Source: Gnetum montanum
Taxonomy: Eukaryota > Streptophyta > Gnetopsida > Gnetales > Gnetaceae
DNA: 64,000 nt
Direction of reading: 5' to 3'
Assembly: GCA_015680685.1 (NCBI GenBank)
Contig: MNCI01009529.1
Location: forward strand, 1-64,000
In this document: piece after piece, positions 11,312-24,249 of the stretch
Numbering within the stretch: position 1 is the stretch's first letter
Layout of the letters: each line of letters begins with the position of its first letter
Position numbers and translations under genes: made by a program
Notes under the pieces: generated by a model
What the model saw: the letters and a program-made list of their open reading frames with translations, nothing else
Databases searched by the model: none
What the model was told of the DNA's origin: nothing

Positions 11312-13526
11312 TCATGCATGAGGTAGTTTATCTATGGTATTTTGATGGATAGTAAGGTGAAGGAGTATAAATAGGAGTGTTCCTTGGAGAGATTGGACAT
11401 TGGATGTAGTATCCATAGGGATCAGGTTACCTATATGGGTATTGTTGCCTTGGTGATGGCATTCTCCATATTTGTGGCTATTGCCATTGTTGCTAGTATT
11501 ACTCTTGCAGTTGAGAATAAGCCTCACTTGAATAATATGATTGTTGGTAGGGTTGTTGAAAATTACCTTGTGGATAAGGTAATTGTTTGGGCATTTGTTT
11601 CTTGAAAAAGTTTGGATTAAGTACATATGTCTCGGACTCTTGCAAGTGGGCCATAATAGGGAAAAATCATTGAGGAAGTTCATACTAGGATACTTTACAT
11701 CCTTTGTCATCTTTTGAACTAGAGTCTATTATTTCCTCTAATGCAACAACTTTTCCTTTATTTACGTAGTTCTCTCATCCTTTGTCTTTTCTTTTCTTTT
11801 TGTCTTCGTTTCTTTCTAAGACTTATTCAGTCTTTTACTCTAATATCTTTAATGTTGTAGTAAATTTTTCACCTATAGAATCCTACATTTTCTCTACCTT
11901 GGTTACAATGTCATTAACCAATTTCTAAATTTGTAGAGCCTTCCATTGGATCGTATCTTCCAAAGTTTTATCTTCTTGTGATTTGCATATTCTTACATCC
12001 CTTTTCCTTATCATTAGGTCTCTATTATACTATTTTGTAGATTCTCTTTTTCTTAGCTCTTCTTCTTCTTTTACCACTTGGTTAATGAGTCTTTGGATTT
12101 GATGAGTTGTCATTTTACATAATCTACCTTGGGCATATATCCCAAGAGTTTCTCTAGTCTTGTTCCTTATCCCATTAATGAAATGTTTGAGTTGTTCCCT
12201 TTGAGAAAATATGTGGCCTGGCATCTATGCAATAATGAATAGTATCTATCCATTACCACATCAAAGGAGTCATGTGTTCCTTACTTCTATCCTTGGATCT
12301 ATTTTCTCAAGTTAGAAACTATAGAATAAGTTTGGCACTTGTCATTGAAGCGCTCTAGCCTGATACTCCATCTTTGAGTTGATTCCAATTCTAACGATTT
12401 GTACCAACTCCCTACTTCTTTTATGGATGTTCTAGAAATTTTTTTTAATTTTTGCCATTTTTTTTGATATTTTACAAGGCACATGTATCATGGAAGACTT
12501 GAAGTTGTTACCGTGGATCTACATCCACCTTCAAACTTTGGAATATATTTCATATCCAATTGCTTGATGTGACTATCCCTTACATGCTTGGTAGGAATGT
12601 ACATGGCTTCTCGGATGTTAATCATGTTTTGAGTGACCAAGAGGGGTTCTTCATAGCCTTTAGGTTCATGAGCTCTATTGTAGTGATGATCCATCTAATG
12701 ATCATGAGACTCTCTTTCTTCATCCTTGATTATTTCTCTTCATTTATCATGGTTATTATCCTCTTCATTAGGGTGTCTTCTTCTATATGCATATCTCTCA
12801 TGGTCCCTTCATCTTTTCCATCATGATCCCTTAAGTTTTTTTTCTTTCTTGTCAGAATATTTAAATGAACATGAGGAATAAGATGAAGGAGTTGGAGAAT
12901 GATGTCAACTAGTCCTTCTTCTATGACTCCTTGATCTATCCCTTTTAGACTCAATCAAGATCTTAGGCCTTGAAGTCCTCCTAAGTTTGGAGTCTTTATT
13001 ATCTCTTCAAGAGTTTCTACAAGAGCTAAATGCAACATGATCTTAAAGGGATCTTCAATGTAAATGATTGATATTTGGGAATGGGACCTATGAGTTTGAT
13101 AAATCTTTGTAGTTTGGAATATGACATTTTCTTTTTGTTCCAAGATAACTATTTGAGGTGCTTTTTTGTCCTTTTGATGCTCATGTCTTATCTTCATGAT
13201 GATTCCCCTTCTTGTCCAAGCCTTCATTTATTGGTATGACATAGTCATGTGTTTGATAATATGGCACCCTTGTTGTACATGGCCAAGATTTGATCTCATA
13301 AATATTGCTTGAAGCATTCATGGTGTTGAATAATCTAGTGGGAAGAAAATGTTGCCTTGTAAATCTCTCCATGTAAGTTGTTCATCTTGGTGAAAAAAAA
13401 TGTGAAATTAGGATAGGAAATTCTGATTTGCATTGGTGTACTCCAATCTTCTTCATTAAAGTTATTGTCATGAATTGAATTAAATTTAGTAGTACATGAA
13501 AATTTTTCCTTAGTTGTAGAAGCCAT
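11312..13526 (-). pseudogene. gag: gag remnant of the same - strand gypsy element
   Basis: A series of - strand frames between ATG at 13526 and about 11312, shifted relative to each other by indels, lies directly upstream of the protease remnant. Recognisable pieces are IYIPTKHV...KYIPKFEGG (12500-12690), an N-terminal gag segment; FINGIRNKTRETLGIYAQGRL (about 12100-12190), typical of gag capsid in Athila/Tat-type elements; and a polar, Asn-rich tail (11312-11710). Gag would form the virus-like particle. Multiple stops and frameshifts show it is non-functional. Confidence 0.55.
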
Positions 13527-14560
13527 ATTAAATGTTTGATGATTGAGTGTGTACTTTTGAGAAAACTTTTTTAAGTGTGAGGAATGTACTTGATGATACT
13601 TAACACAATGAACTTTGTAAAATCAACTACTTAGCATACATTGATACATCCCTAGTAATGACATCAATGATGATTGATCAATTATTTCAACACTCAACCA
13701 TATGAGTCACAAGTATTCACGTGCAACTTGATTGTAATCTATTGATGCACAATATGAATATACTAGTAGTTGATATTCTATTCATAATTGTTATCTTATC
13801 ATATAGAGTTAGAGAAGTGCAAGTTGTATGGTTTAATTGTTAGTGAGATATATGATAAGATGATATTGCTTGGCTCAGATTAAAACTAAGTGCTAACATG
13901 GTGAAAATGATACTAATTTTTGAGTCTAAGTGTGATTGCAATGTAAGTCTATTCTAGATTATGATGATAAGTATATGTTCCTTGCTTGCCATACACATAT
14001 TAGGCTAATGTAACTGCCACTGGGATTACTAAGTGAATTTACTATTGAGTGAATCAAGTAAAGTCATTGTTGGATTACCAAATAGCTACACGTTTCACTC
14101 AAAACCAATTGTACTTATATTACCTTAATAACAGACGTTGGGAAAGTAAAGTGCTTAGAAAATGTAAAAGACTTAATAAAAGTAAACATGCTAAAAAGTA
14201 AAATTAAACTAAGTGTGATGTTGTAATGGTGAGAAAAAAATCTTGATCTTTATTACCAATCATGAATTGTGTCTAGGAATAATCCACTCAAATGTATCTA
14301 GGAACAATCCACTAGAATAAAAACTTTGTACAACTGTTAATCATCACACTATAGGCATTTACGCTAACTTAGAGACTAGGTTACAAAAACAAAGTGCAAG
14401 AATATAGCTAAGTGTTAGCAAAAGTTGTTTGTTTTGATGTGACAATGGGTTGGTATTTATAGGCATGCGCATAGCCCACTACATCACATCTACAATGACA
14501 TATGCAGGGCTACGATATCATAGATACACTATTGTGATCCTTAACAAAAAGATTTTATCA
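13527..14560 (-). repeat. LTR and leader of the - strand gypsy remnant
   Basis: A TATA box on the - strand (TATAAATA, plus-strand 14454-14461) lies about 930 bp upstream of the gag start, as expected for a 5' LTR promoter. No primer-binding site or LTR end could be placed. No gene seen on either strand. Confidence 0.45.
14454..14461 (-). promoter_or_regulatory. TATA box of - strand LTR
   Basis: TATAAATA on the - strand with GCC immediately upstream and CCAACCC downstream. Confidence 0.5.
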
Positions 14561-14678
14561 CATAGGTACACCCCAATATTTTATAGAAGTTTATAACTTG
14601 GTGCTACCTTGTAGAATTGAACCCGTGATCTGGGGCTACTAGGTCAAGTCATACAACTAGGCTAACACCTCATTGTTA
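14561..14678 (-). mobile_element. tRNA-derived SINE, copy 1
   Basis: On the - strand: GAGGTGTTAGCCTAGTTG (A-box-like), then about 30 nt later CACGGGTTCAATTCTAC (B-box-like, cf. GGTTCGANTCC), then the family tail AAACTTCTATAAAATATTGG and GGTGTACCTATG. It shares head, boxes and tail with copies at 14938 and 16857. The RNA polymerase III boxes imply descent from a tRNA. Confidence 0.7.
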
Positions 14679-14937
14679 AGAGATAAACTTTTGGAATATG
14701 TAAATTCCTAAACCATAAGGTTTTAGATATTAGATGGTTCAATTATAGTGGATAATACTAAGCTAGAAAGTTCTAATTTGACTATTAGGGATAAATATTT
14801 ATTTAAAAAATAAACAAGATCTACCATCCCATCTTCCCTTCTCTCCTCAAGTAAGATATACAATTTTACTCTAGGAAATGAACATGCAAACATAACCTTC
14901 TTTTGTAAATATCTTGGTCTAGAATGCAAATGATATT

Positions 14938-15082
14938 GATGTTGGAACCCTAAAATAATTGTAATATAGGTACACCCCAAGATGTATAGTCCAATTATAA
15001 CTTTCTAACTCAGCATTGTCCACCAGAATGACTTGGATCTTTCAAATCAAGAGTCTTACTGCTAGGCTAATATCTCATTTTC
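14938..15082 (-). mobile_element. tRNA-derived SINE, copy 2
   Basis: On the - strand: GAGATATTAGCCTAGCAG, a decayed B box (CCAAGTCATTCTGGTGG), then ATCTTGGGGTGTACCTATA followed by TTACAATTATTTTAGGGTTC. The last segment is also found after copy 3, so the family 3' end extends beyond the GTACC box. Confidence 0.65.
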
Positions 15083-16856
15083 TTTAAAATAATGAGATGT
15101 TAGCTTAGAATTAAGAAAATTGATTTGGAAGCTTATCTATCATATAAGAACTATATGTAAGAGTGAAAACTTAAAATGAACTTCCCAAGAACCATTGGAA
15201 TTTTTGTTTGGAATCTCTCTTTATTGATTTGATGTTATTTGAATTTTTTAAATATTATTATTCATTTTTTGAGGTCTGACATCCCCCAACCCCAGATAAC
15301 ATGTCTTGGAACAAATATCATTAAAAAAGGTTTTGGGTTCCAACACCCATGCATCCCCTAATCCATCTGATTTTGTTTAAAAAGCAAATGAAGCATTCCA
15401 TTGTTCAACTATTTATTCTTTATGGATGTTAAATTTTATTTTTTATTTTTGTTGCACTTGTCACACAACATTATTTCCTCATTACCTGAAGATATTTTAC
15501 AAGGATATTGCATTATTTGTAACTAAGAATGATACCATTTAAACACCAGAATATTTATTCATAAGGTTTCTTAATTAACCTTACTTTGTATAACCATCAA
15601 TCGTAACATTTATTATTAAAAATTCCATTTTTCAACTTATAACTTATAACTTATCATTAAGTTATGAGCACTTATGTTAGACTTACTATTATAGTGTAAC
15701 CCGTGTTTTGTTAAGTCTTCTTCTTCTTAACTTTAAAAACTTCTATTGTACTTTACTAAGCCAACCTTGTATTTGCTTTATCTATTTATGAAATGTTTCT
15801 TCATAAGTCTTTCTTCTTCTTCTATTTCATCATAATCTTCTAGGAGACCTTCTCTTCTTGTTTAAGAAATTGGGCCCAAGCTACATATGACATAACTACG
15901 ATCTTTAGTTCTTCTTTAAGCAATTGGATCTTAGGTTACAAGAATTATACATGTCTTTTGCAACACTTACTCTTAAGTCTTACTTGCCATCTCCACTTTT
16001 GTGGTAAAGGATACTTGATAACTTCCTTCGATTCTTTAATTACAAAGCTCATCATAAGTTACAATGGTTAATCATTGTAACTCCATATTTACTTACTTGG
16101 TATTTCATGCACATCTATGCTTCATAATCCATTATTGTTACTCCATTATTCATAATTTCATAAGCATCACACTTCATGAATATTATGTTTACTTACATTT
16201 GCATGTATTTGCTTTGTGGTTACCATATTGATTCTTCTGAATGGTATTCATAGCTTCTGGTTAGTATTCTTAGGCTTTGGTATCTTATTATTATAGCTTG
16301 TAAGTTAAAGTTTACTCATGGTTACTTTCTTCTTCATAGAATGGCTTAGAAGTGTTTATCATCAAACTTCAGTTTATATTATTTCTTCTTCTTTTTCTTC
16401 TTTAGCCTCAAATGTATTTTTTACATATTTTTTTTCTTTCCTTATTCATGTTTATTCTTTATATGGTACAATTGATTATGTATCATGATGATGGAATGAG
16501 AATAGTTGAATTCATAGGTTATATTCTTTGAATTAAGTCATGACTATTCACAAACTATTACATATATTTATTAACAATTATTCATCTCTTCGTATATTGT
16601 TAATGAGAAACTAATGATTTTACACATGCTTTACGATTATATTCTAACAATGGGTCGATTGTATGGAGTCTTACTATAACACGTAAATATTAAAAATGGA
16701 TAGAAAAATTTCAAAAGCTTTTATTGATCAATGAATTCAAAGTCAAGAAAGAAACATAATATGATATTATAATTCTTGAAACATAGATAATTCCATTAGA
16801 AATTGAATCTCTTTATTAGTTTATAGCTTACACCTATAATCTTTCTAAATCCTAAT
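15083..16856. other. AT-rich DNA, no gene recognised
   Basis: Long T-rich runs on the + strand (for example 15720-15850 and 16380-16440). No open frame of interest on either strand. GGTTTTGGGTTCCAACA at 15334-15350 resembles the SINE 3' tail and may be a further fragment. GATGTTAGCTTAGAATTAAG at about 15097 may be another SINE head. Confidence 0.4.
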
Positions 16857-16996
16857 AATGAGGTGTAAGCCTAGTGTTGCAGGTCTTAGCCTAATAACCC
16901 CAATTCATACGTTTGATTCTACTAAGTAACATTAAATTATAAACTTCTATAAATCTTGGGGTGTACCTATGTTTCAATTATTTTTGGTTCTTGACA
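16857..16996 (+). mobile_element. tRNA-derived SINE, copy 3
   Basis: GAGGTGTAAGCCTAGTGTTG (A-box-like) followed by CATACGTTTGATTCTACTAA (B-box-like), then AAACTTCTATAAATCTTGGG, GTGTACCTATG, and TTTCAATTATTTTTGGTTC. It is the most complete + strand copy, in opposite orientation to copies 1 and 2. Confidence 0.7.
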
Positions 16997-17200
16997 TCTC
17001 CCCTTGCCAAATAATCTTTCTAAATTCTCACTAGATAAAGTACTCTAAAAAAAAGTAATGGAGGAAATTACGATAAAAGATAGAATATTAAGGAGTACAT
17101 TTTGTATTATGATCTTGATCAAGTTTAGAAATTGGTAAAACAAATAGTATTTAAGAAAATCTAGGAAAATATACAAGAAAGGTTTTTTTATTTAAATAGT

Positions 17201-17272
17201 ATTAGCTTAGATATAAGAGCCTTGGCCTAGAAAACCAATCACAAGTTCAATTCTAGTGGGCTACACTAATTT
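17201..17272 (+). mobile_element. tRNA-like SINE head, partial copy 4
   Basis: ATTAGCTTAGATATAAGAGC, then CTTGGCCTAGAAAACC, then CACAAGTTCAATTCTAGTGG give a tRNA-like layout with A- and B-box positions. The family tail is absent, so it is a partial or sister-family copy. Confidence 0.5.
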
Positions 17273-18779
17273 ATATACAAAAAAATTCCATGAAAGAAAA
17301 TTTGAAACTAGTTAAAAAAAATATAGAAGATCTTATTGGAGATAAATGAAAACTTAGTTTCAATATTAACTATTTATCTATTATTATTACACATCACTTA
17401 TGATGCACAATTATGAGAGCATGAATAAGATCTTATCTAATAAGAATTGAAGTAAGCATATGATGCAAAATTCATCATAAATAATGAATATATTGATTTG
17501 CAATACAAATAGAATTGAAGATGAATACCACATTTTCCTACAATCTCCTACATTTAAACATAAAAACATAGTTGGAATATTATAATTGCAAATTTTGTTG
17601 TATTATTTATAATATTACTAGGAATGTCTATTTTTAATATTAAGTAGCTCTAGAGAATCTATAGATGTAATAAAATTTCAATTTTAGTACCTAAGATTAA
17701 TAATCCAATAAAAAGATCAACAATATGCTTTTCTTGAGATAACCATAACTTTCTCTTTTTCTATCTTCAAAGATCTTCATACCAAGTACTTTCTTTGCTA
17801 GTGTAGATCCTATATTGTAAATGCCAGCTTAACTCCTTTTTAAGCTTTATTTTTTGAGCATCATGGCTAGTAGCTAGTGATCATCTACTACCTATGCATA
17901 GTGAATTTATAGATATAAAGAGTGCCCACTTACATTACAAGAGATAATCCACTATATATGCATGATGAATTTATGGAGCACTTATTTCCTATGCACAACA
18001 AATCTATGAGCTCATGGTTTGTATTAATGAGGATTTAGTAGTTGTTCACTACAAGGTGAGATCAATTACGACTACATAAGAGGATTAGTATCAATAACAA
18101 ACAAAAGGTAGTAGGCTAGTTGGTGATATATTTATAATATATATCTCTAATTTGATTGATAAAATCTTGCAAAAACTAAGTTAAATTTTAGTTCATCTAC
18201 TATATTGAAAATTATCCAAGTTGCAATTTTACCAAATTCGATGTCGTTGTTACATTTTGGCCATAAATGGAGTAAGGTTAAAAGTTTTTAGTTTTTGATT
18301 TAGCTTAATATATTAATAAGAAAGGGACTTTGTATTTCAAAATAATTTAGGGATTATAATTAATTGAATGGGAAGCTTAGATCCTAATTCGATTTTCAAG
18401 TTTAGAAAGCTTAAAGCCAAGTTTGGAAGAAGTTGTAGTATGAATGAAGCATAGAATTTAAGCTTGAAAGTAAAGGCTCACTGATTGAAAGAGAGTGTAC
18501 AAGCACAAAAAATGATTTTTGGATTCTTGTGGAAAAGCTTATGGAATAACAATGTAGCTTGAATTAGTGGTTTATTTCTCTATGTGATGAAATCTATTTT
18601 AAACAACCATATAAGCTATCTTAAAAGCTATTTTAAAGGCTATTTTGAATGATGGGGGTGCTTTTTAATATTCACTTGGAGCAGCAAATTTTTTTCATCT
18701 AAATGAAGAAAGGAAAAGCTATTTGTGTTTTTCTCATTTTTCACATCAATCATTGAAATAGTGAGCCTATAAAAATGTT
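17273..18779. other. AT-rich DNA, no gene recognised
   Basis: No frame, repeat or RNA gene could be supported. A few AAGCTATTTTAAA-type words (18600-18660) lead into the repeat field that follows. Confidence 0.4.
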
Positions 18780-20260
18780 TTATGCATTCCACGTCAGTGT
18801 TTGGATTCAACAAAAATGTAAGCTAGGAGCATTTTCATCTAGATGGAAAAGTCCCATCTAAAAGTTTCATCTAACATATTAGCTTCTAAGTCAGCTAGAA
18901 CATTGATCTTCCATTTAGATGGAAAATGAAAAAGCTATTTGCACTCTTCTCATCTACTACATCAGCTTATAGAGCTATTTCACAAAGCTAAAACTCTACT
19001 CTACCAATAAGCTTTATCCTAGGTTTGCCATGTAAGCTCTTGTGTTAGCTTATGCATGTAGAACTAGAAATTGGTTTTACGAACAAGCTCTACAAGGTAC
19101 ATCATCTTATACCATGTTAGTGGTAGGGGAAGGACATTGCTTGTGGAGTTAAAATTTGGCTCTATAAAGTAGCTAAAACAAGTCTTGGCATGTTAGCACA
19201 TAGAGGAAGCTCATAGAACTAAAAAAATAGCTCTACAAGATGGTTCTATCATGTTAGCTCATCAAGACAATTTGAGAAGCTACAATTCAACTCCACAAAC
19301 ACTCTCATTTTTGTTTCTACCATGCGAGCTCATAAAGGAGGTATGTAGAGCTCAAATTTGATTCTACAAAGAAGTTCTACAAGACACATTAGTATTCTAA
19401 TCTACCATATTAGTGATTATAAAGAACAAGTTCATAGAATCAAAAAGTAGCTCTACAAAATAGTTCTATGAGCCATGTCAGCTTTGAGAATCTAATTCAT
19501 CATGTTAGCATCTAGGTGAAGATTCTAAAGTTCATTAGAAATGAGAAGCCTCATCTATCATGTTAGTAGAGCTCAACATGCTTTGCCACATCACCACTTG
19601 CCATGTCCACATCTCGATGAAGATTCTCAAGCTCATGGAAAAGAAAAACTTCATTTGCAACATTAGAAGAGTTTAGTGTGCTTTGCAATGTTAGCATCAT
19701 GCCAAGTCAGCTTGTAGAGTTTGTTCGTATAGTTAGATTTTCACTCTACGAAAGAGATCTACCACACTAGCATCACATCAAATTAGTTCAAAGGAGATTT
19801 TTAGAGGTAGAAAATAGTTCTACAAGTGACCTCTGCCATGTTAGCGGTTTGAAGAGATAAAAAATAGTTATACAAACAAGCTCATCTTCCAATCTACCAT
19901 ATTAGAACATGGAATCAGTTTATCAAGCTAACTTCTATTCTACAGGCAAACTCAAAAATGGTTCTACCACGTCAGCCTATAGAACTAGTTTGCAAAGTGG
20001 AATTTTCATCCTACAAACAAGCTTTACCATGTAAGCTTTATCAAGTTAGCTTATGTTTGTACAACCAAAAATTGGTTCTATGAAAATACTCTACAAGCCA
20101 CATCATCATTAGATCACCTTAGCTCATAGAACCAAAAAATGATTCTATGAAATAGTTCTTCCACATCATCTTTCACCATGTCAATTTGCTTGTAGAGCTA
20201 GTTCTTAGAGTCAAATTTCTATTCTATAAGTCCATTCTATCATGTCAATTCATAGAACTG
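18780..20260. repeat. degenerate repeat field, 60-90 bp period
   Basis: Words such as CCATGTTAGCTCATAGA, AGCTCTACAAAATAGTTCTA and AAAAATTGGTTCTA recur about twenty times (for example near 19103, 19190, 19250, 19322, 19408, 19470, 19500, 19838, 19970 and 20240) at spacings of roughly 60-90 bp. A longer block at about 19040-19105 recurs at about 20045-20115, so the field may contain higher-order units. No coding potential is evident. Confidence 0.6.
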
Positions 20261-20329
20261 TTGGTGACCATTTGGAACTAAACTACCAACATGGGGTTGC
20301 CTCTAGGTCTCATGATCTTGAAAAGTCAC

Positions 20330-21500
20330 AAGATCGAAGGTGTTCTTCAAATAGGATTTAGGTGCTTGTTGGTCTCTGGCAACACCAAGGCCCAGATACC
20401 TACAAATAAACTCAGTGGTTATGTAATGAACTAAATGTGAGTATGTGTTTGCTGTTGTGAATGTTGAAATGGTTGGGTTTCATATATAACTATAATTGAC
20501 TTTCATAAAAGAGATTCAACTATCTTTATCACAGACTATGAGTTTTTGGAGATTCCTATCTTGTTCAATCACTTATTCTATATGGTCCTTATAGTATGTT
20601 ACTTGTAACAAATAAAATTTTGCAAAAAATTTTGAGCACAATTATGCCAATTTGCTTCTAATTTTCCCTAGAAAGAAGGTTCCACAAGACAACTAAAAAT
20701 AGAGCAAGATTCAATGGATTTAGAAAGAGAAAGAAAAGAAAGTAGAATTGTGTGAAATCTCAAATATTTAAGCAAGATAAATTGACATGAAGAAACAATT
20801 CACAATAGAACTATTCCTAATTTAATAACTATGAATTCTCCAAAATTTTTGAGCTCAACAAGCAATTTCATAAAGACAATCTTATTATACTACCAAAAAT
20901 CACTACCTAAATAGCAAAGTACAAGTCTCTATTTTGGCTACTTAATAGTTGTCAAAGATTGCATTCAACAGAGCTTTCAAAAAATTTGATAATTTTTGGA
21001 TTGAAATACCAAGGTAATACACTTCAAAAATAAAGAAGTTATTTTAGTTGTTTCAAAATACCAAAGATTTTCCTAGGTTCTCTATTCTCAAGACAAGAAA
21101 TTTTATTAAAACATTACTATTAAATTGCTCTTGATGCTTTTCAACAACATAAGCTCTTCTATGGAAAATCTTAATAGAAATATAATATTGTGCAAAAACA
21201 GAGCTATAAAAACAACCTACAAAAAAAGAAAAAGAAAATTAAAATCCCAAAGCTAAATGTTAAGCACGATACTATCTAAACCATTACAAAAGAAACTAAA
21301 ACAAAATGGGAAAGAATGAACTCATAGAATTATAACAAAGAAGCTAAATTGATGTCTTTAGTAAGCCATGCTTTTGCAATCTTCAAGTTGCCTCACCCAG
21401 TCTTCTCTTCTCTTTTTTTTTACTCTACCTTTGAAGCCCTTTTATAGTGGCCTTGGATACTTACAGTAATCATGAAAAGTTAAGGGCATTACAAATATCT
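20330..21500 (-). repeat. LTR-like region on the - strand
   Basis: A - strand TATA box (TATAAAAG, plus-strand 21439-21446) is followed downstream by about 1 kb of AT-rich DNA. At 20350-20400 the - strand reads TTGGTGTTGCCAGAGACCAA, a plausible LTR/leader junction near a primer site. No partner LTR was identified. Confidence 0.35.
21439..21446 (-). promoter_or_regulatory. TATA box of - strand LTR-like region
   Basis: TATAAAAG within CCACTATAAAAGGGC on the - strand, a strong core-promoter match. Confidence 0.45.
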
Positions 21501-22930
21501 ACAGGATTAATTTATAACCACCCTAGAAGTTATAACTTCCATAGGAAGTTATTAGAAATTTGAGCTATGGTTGCCAAGTGTTTCCTTGGTAACAAACATC
21601 ATAGGAAGTTATAAAAATAAGAGAAAAACATGCTATAGTTGGCAAGTTGTCATCACAAATATCAAGGAGAGATGAAAAATTTCAATTTTCAAAAATTAAA
21701 TTTACTAGATATTTATAAATTCTTTCTTTCTCAAAACTTAAACCCTACCCTCCTTTTTTTCATTTGAAAGTTTGGCAAATGTAATTTAATCTTTGATAAT
21801 ATTCGGTAGGAAAACTATTTATGCACACCATTATACATCACGTTTGATGTATCATCATTTTGTAAGGTTCATAGGTGCCATGTGCACTGTATCACAAATC
21901 ATGTTGCCTCCATTTTACGTTAAGAGGTGATTCCATCATTTTTCTTTATCCTATTGCTATCTCTTCCTTGTAGCCACAAAGGACATGGAGACCTCTACTG
22001 GTGGAGTCTTAGAACCCTACCTTCGTCATCAATGGTAGATTTCATGGTTGAGTGCTTGTTGGCAATGGCATAGGAAGAGCTGCATAATTGTTGCTTGCCC
22101 TTGCCATCGGTGAATATGCTACTCTTGCAACAATACCATCTGTACACTTTCATCACCTTGATGGTCATCTTTCCACTATTCCTTGTGGCCTGTTTTCATT
22201 ACCACAACTGAGCTTGTGTTCCATGTTTATCTCTAGTTCATCGCGAAGTATTTTCATGTTGCCATCTAGGATACAAATTTGGAAAGGGTTTCTTGTTTGC
22301 ATTACCTTTAACATTTTCATGGTAGTAGTAGCCTTCCAAATCCTTGTTGCAGTTTGATTGCCATTAATGATAATATATTTTGCATAAGTTTGTAGTGACT
22401 GAAATAGGAATTTATTTTTGTTTGATGCCCTAAGATGATGCTCCCCTTATAATTTTTTTTCTAATTTCTCTGTGATTCTTGTTGATACAATTTCATCCAT
22501 TTTTAGTTCATGAATTGGCTATTAACATAGAACCTTAAGTTCTTAAAGCTTTTTCTCTTCTAAGTTGTAGGCTATGTGCATAGTTTTGGCTAATTACCAT
22601 GCCTTTGAACATTTGATTATTATTTGTTTTATTGTCTTGGCCATATCAGATTGATTTTTTCCCCTTAGAACTGTTATTATCATTTTAGCAACCTTGCTAA
22701 CTACAATAGTAATCTATTGTTTAAATGCTACTCTAAATGGAAGAATTTCCAACCTTATCTATGTTGCTTAAAGGCAAGAACATTCTTGAATTGTTAAAAT
22801 ATCAAACACTTAATGGGTTTTTGCAAAGCCATCCTATATATGAAATAAAATACCTTATGCATTCTAGTTACAGACAGAGGGTTTGCACGCAAGGAAATGC
22901 GAGAGTGAATGTGCATAGGCTAAAATGAGA
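21501..22930. other. no recognisable gene; one uncertain open frame
   Basis: A + strand frame at 22088-22357 (89 codons, Ser/His/Phe-rich) overlaps a - strand stretch with few stops; neither resembles a known family. The left end of element Y is somewhere near 22930. Confidence 0.3.
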
Positions 22931-23249
22931 TGGAGAGGGATGTGCACTCTTGAGTAGCTTTGCTAGCCCAATCATGCACATCAGAGTGATGTGGTGACTT
23001 ACTGCTATGATGAGATGCATCTTTGCATGATTGCCTCTGGGGCTTCATCTTGCAAACGCAACTCTGATAAGATAAGAAAACCACAAAACATGAGATGAAA
23101 ATAAATTGCTTGATGTAAAGATTTTGTAAGTGTTAGATGTGACGATGTTGCAAATGCTCAAAAAATTGCGCCAGTTGCAAGTGCTTAGGAAGCCAGTGAA
23201 TGTGCTAGGGTGATGATGCTGCAAGTCCCAAAGGTCACACCGATGGCAG

Positions 23250-23605
23250 GTGCTTCAAAAGATTAGCAGAATGGTGGGAGGTGATGATGTTGTAAGTGTG
23301 CAAACCCAGTTTAAGGTCCTAGAAGACTGTGGAGTGCTAGTTTATAGTCCTAGTAGACTATTGTGTGCTAGTTTAATGTTGTATCACATGAGTTGTTGTG
23401 CCAATTTAATGTCATGACCCAAGGATGATCTGTGCCAATTTAATGTCATGACCCAAGGATGATCTGTGCCAATTTATAGTCATAGTGAACTTGCTATGCC
23501 AGTTTAATGTCATAGTGAACGGGTGTGTTGTGGATGCCAGTTTAACATCATAGCCTAGAAATGAGCTATGCCAGTTTATAGTATTAGTAAACTAGTGCTT
23601 ACCTT
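23250..23605 (-). repeat. spacer repeats of element Y, TTAAACTGGCA type
   Basis: On the + strand the phrase TGCCAGTTTAATGTCATAG or close variants recurs at least seven times (from about 23320 to 23595), including two near-identical 35-bp units (CCAATTTAATGTCATGACCC at 23401 and 23435). Read on Y's own strand the core is ATGACATTAAACTGGCA, the motif that also fills spacers of elements B and C. Confidence 0.75.
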
Positions 23606-23754
23606 GCTTGCGTGAGGTGCAACATTACATGCATAGTCATGCTATGTGCTTGTAAGATCCTGTAAAAATTAACTAGAAAAAATAACATCAAGTGGCACCT
23701 GTCGTAAACAAAGTTAAAATGCACAAATGAAAGGAAAGTAATGCAAAAAGTGAT

Positions 23755-23812
23755 AGTTTTAGGCCATTCTGGGCCATGGGCTAATTTAAGGCCTTTTCGG
23801 GCCATGTGTTTT
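23755..23812 (-). repeat. CCTTAAACTAG-type spacer motif of element Y
   Basis: On the - strand GGCCCGAAAAGGCCTTAAAT is followed by TAGCCCATGGCCCAGAATGG, nearly the same as the repeats at 55530-55600 in element C. It stands downstream of protease in both elements. Confidence 0.75.
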
Positions 23813-24249
23813 TGTAGTTTTATGATTCTTTTTTGATTTTTATGTGTTTTTGATCTTTTTCAAATGCAATGCGTAAGCTAAGTGGATGGATGCACAAACA
23901 AAGCAAAGCAGTGTGTAAACTAGGCAAGCAGGTGAAAATGAACAAATGCAATGCAAGCAAAAATAAAAAATGCATGACCAATGGAGGCAAGGGGTAAGAT
24001 GGCGCTTAACGTGTTTTTGGCCAAGGGAAAGTCTTGGACATGTAGTTTCTTCCTAAATAGGCATGGATTAGGATCCTCTAGGAGGCTATTGGCTTCAACC
24101 ACTCAATTGAGTGTGTAAGCCTTAGGCGTTGCATTGGTTGTTGTAGGTGCATCACCAAGAAACTTCACCTCCGACACTTACACCCTATCTATGTTATGGG
24201 TACCCAAAGGGGGGATGTTATCACCATGGATGATAACTTGACCACATTT

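Noticed and set aside
11384-11605. + strand frame with a membrane-like segment
   Set aside because: It is opposite to the Asn/Gln-rich tail of the - strand gag remnant; a shadow frame.
14561-14678. possible functional tRNA gene
   Set aside because: A- and B-box-like words exist but no cloverleaf acceptor pairing could be drawn, and repeated copies with a common tail indicate a SINE.
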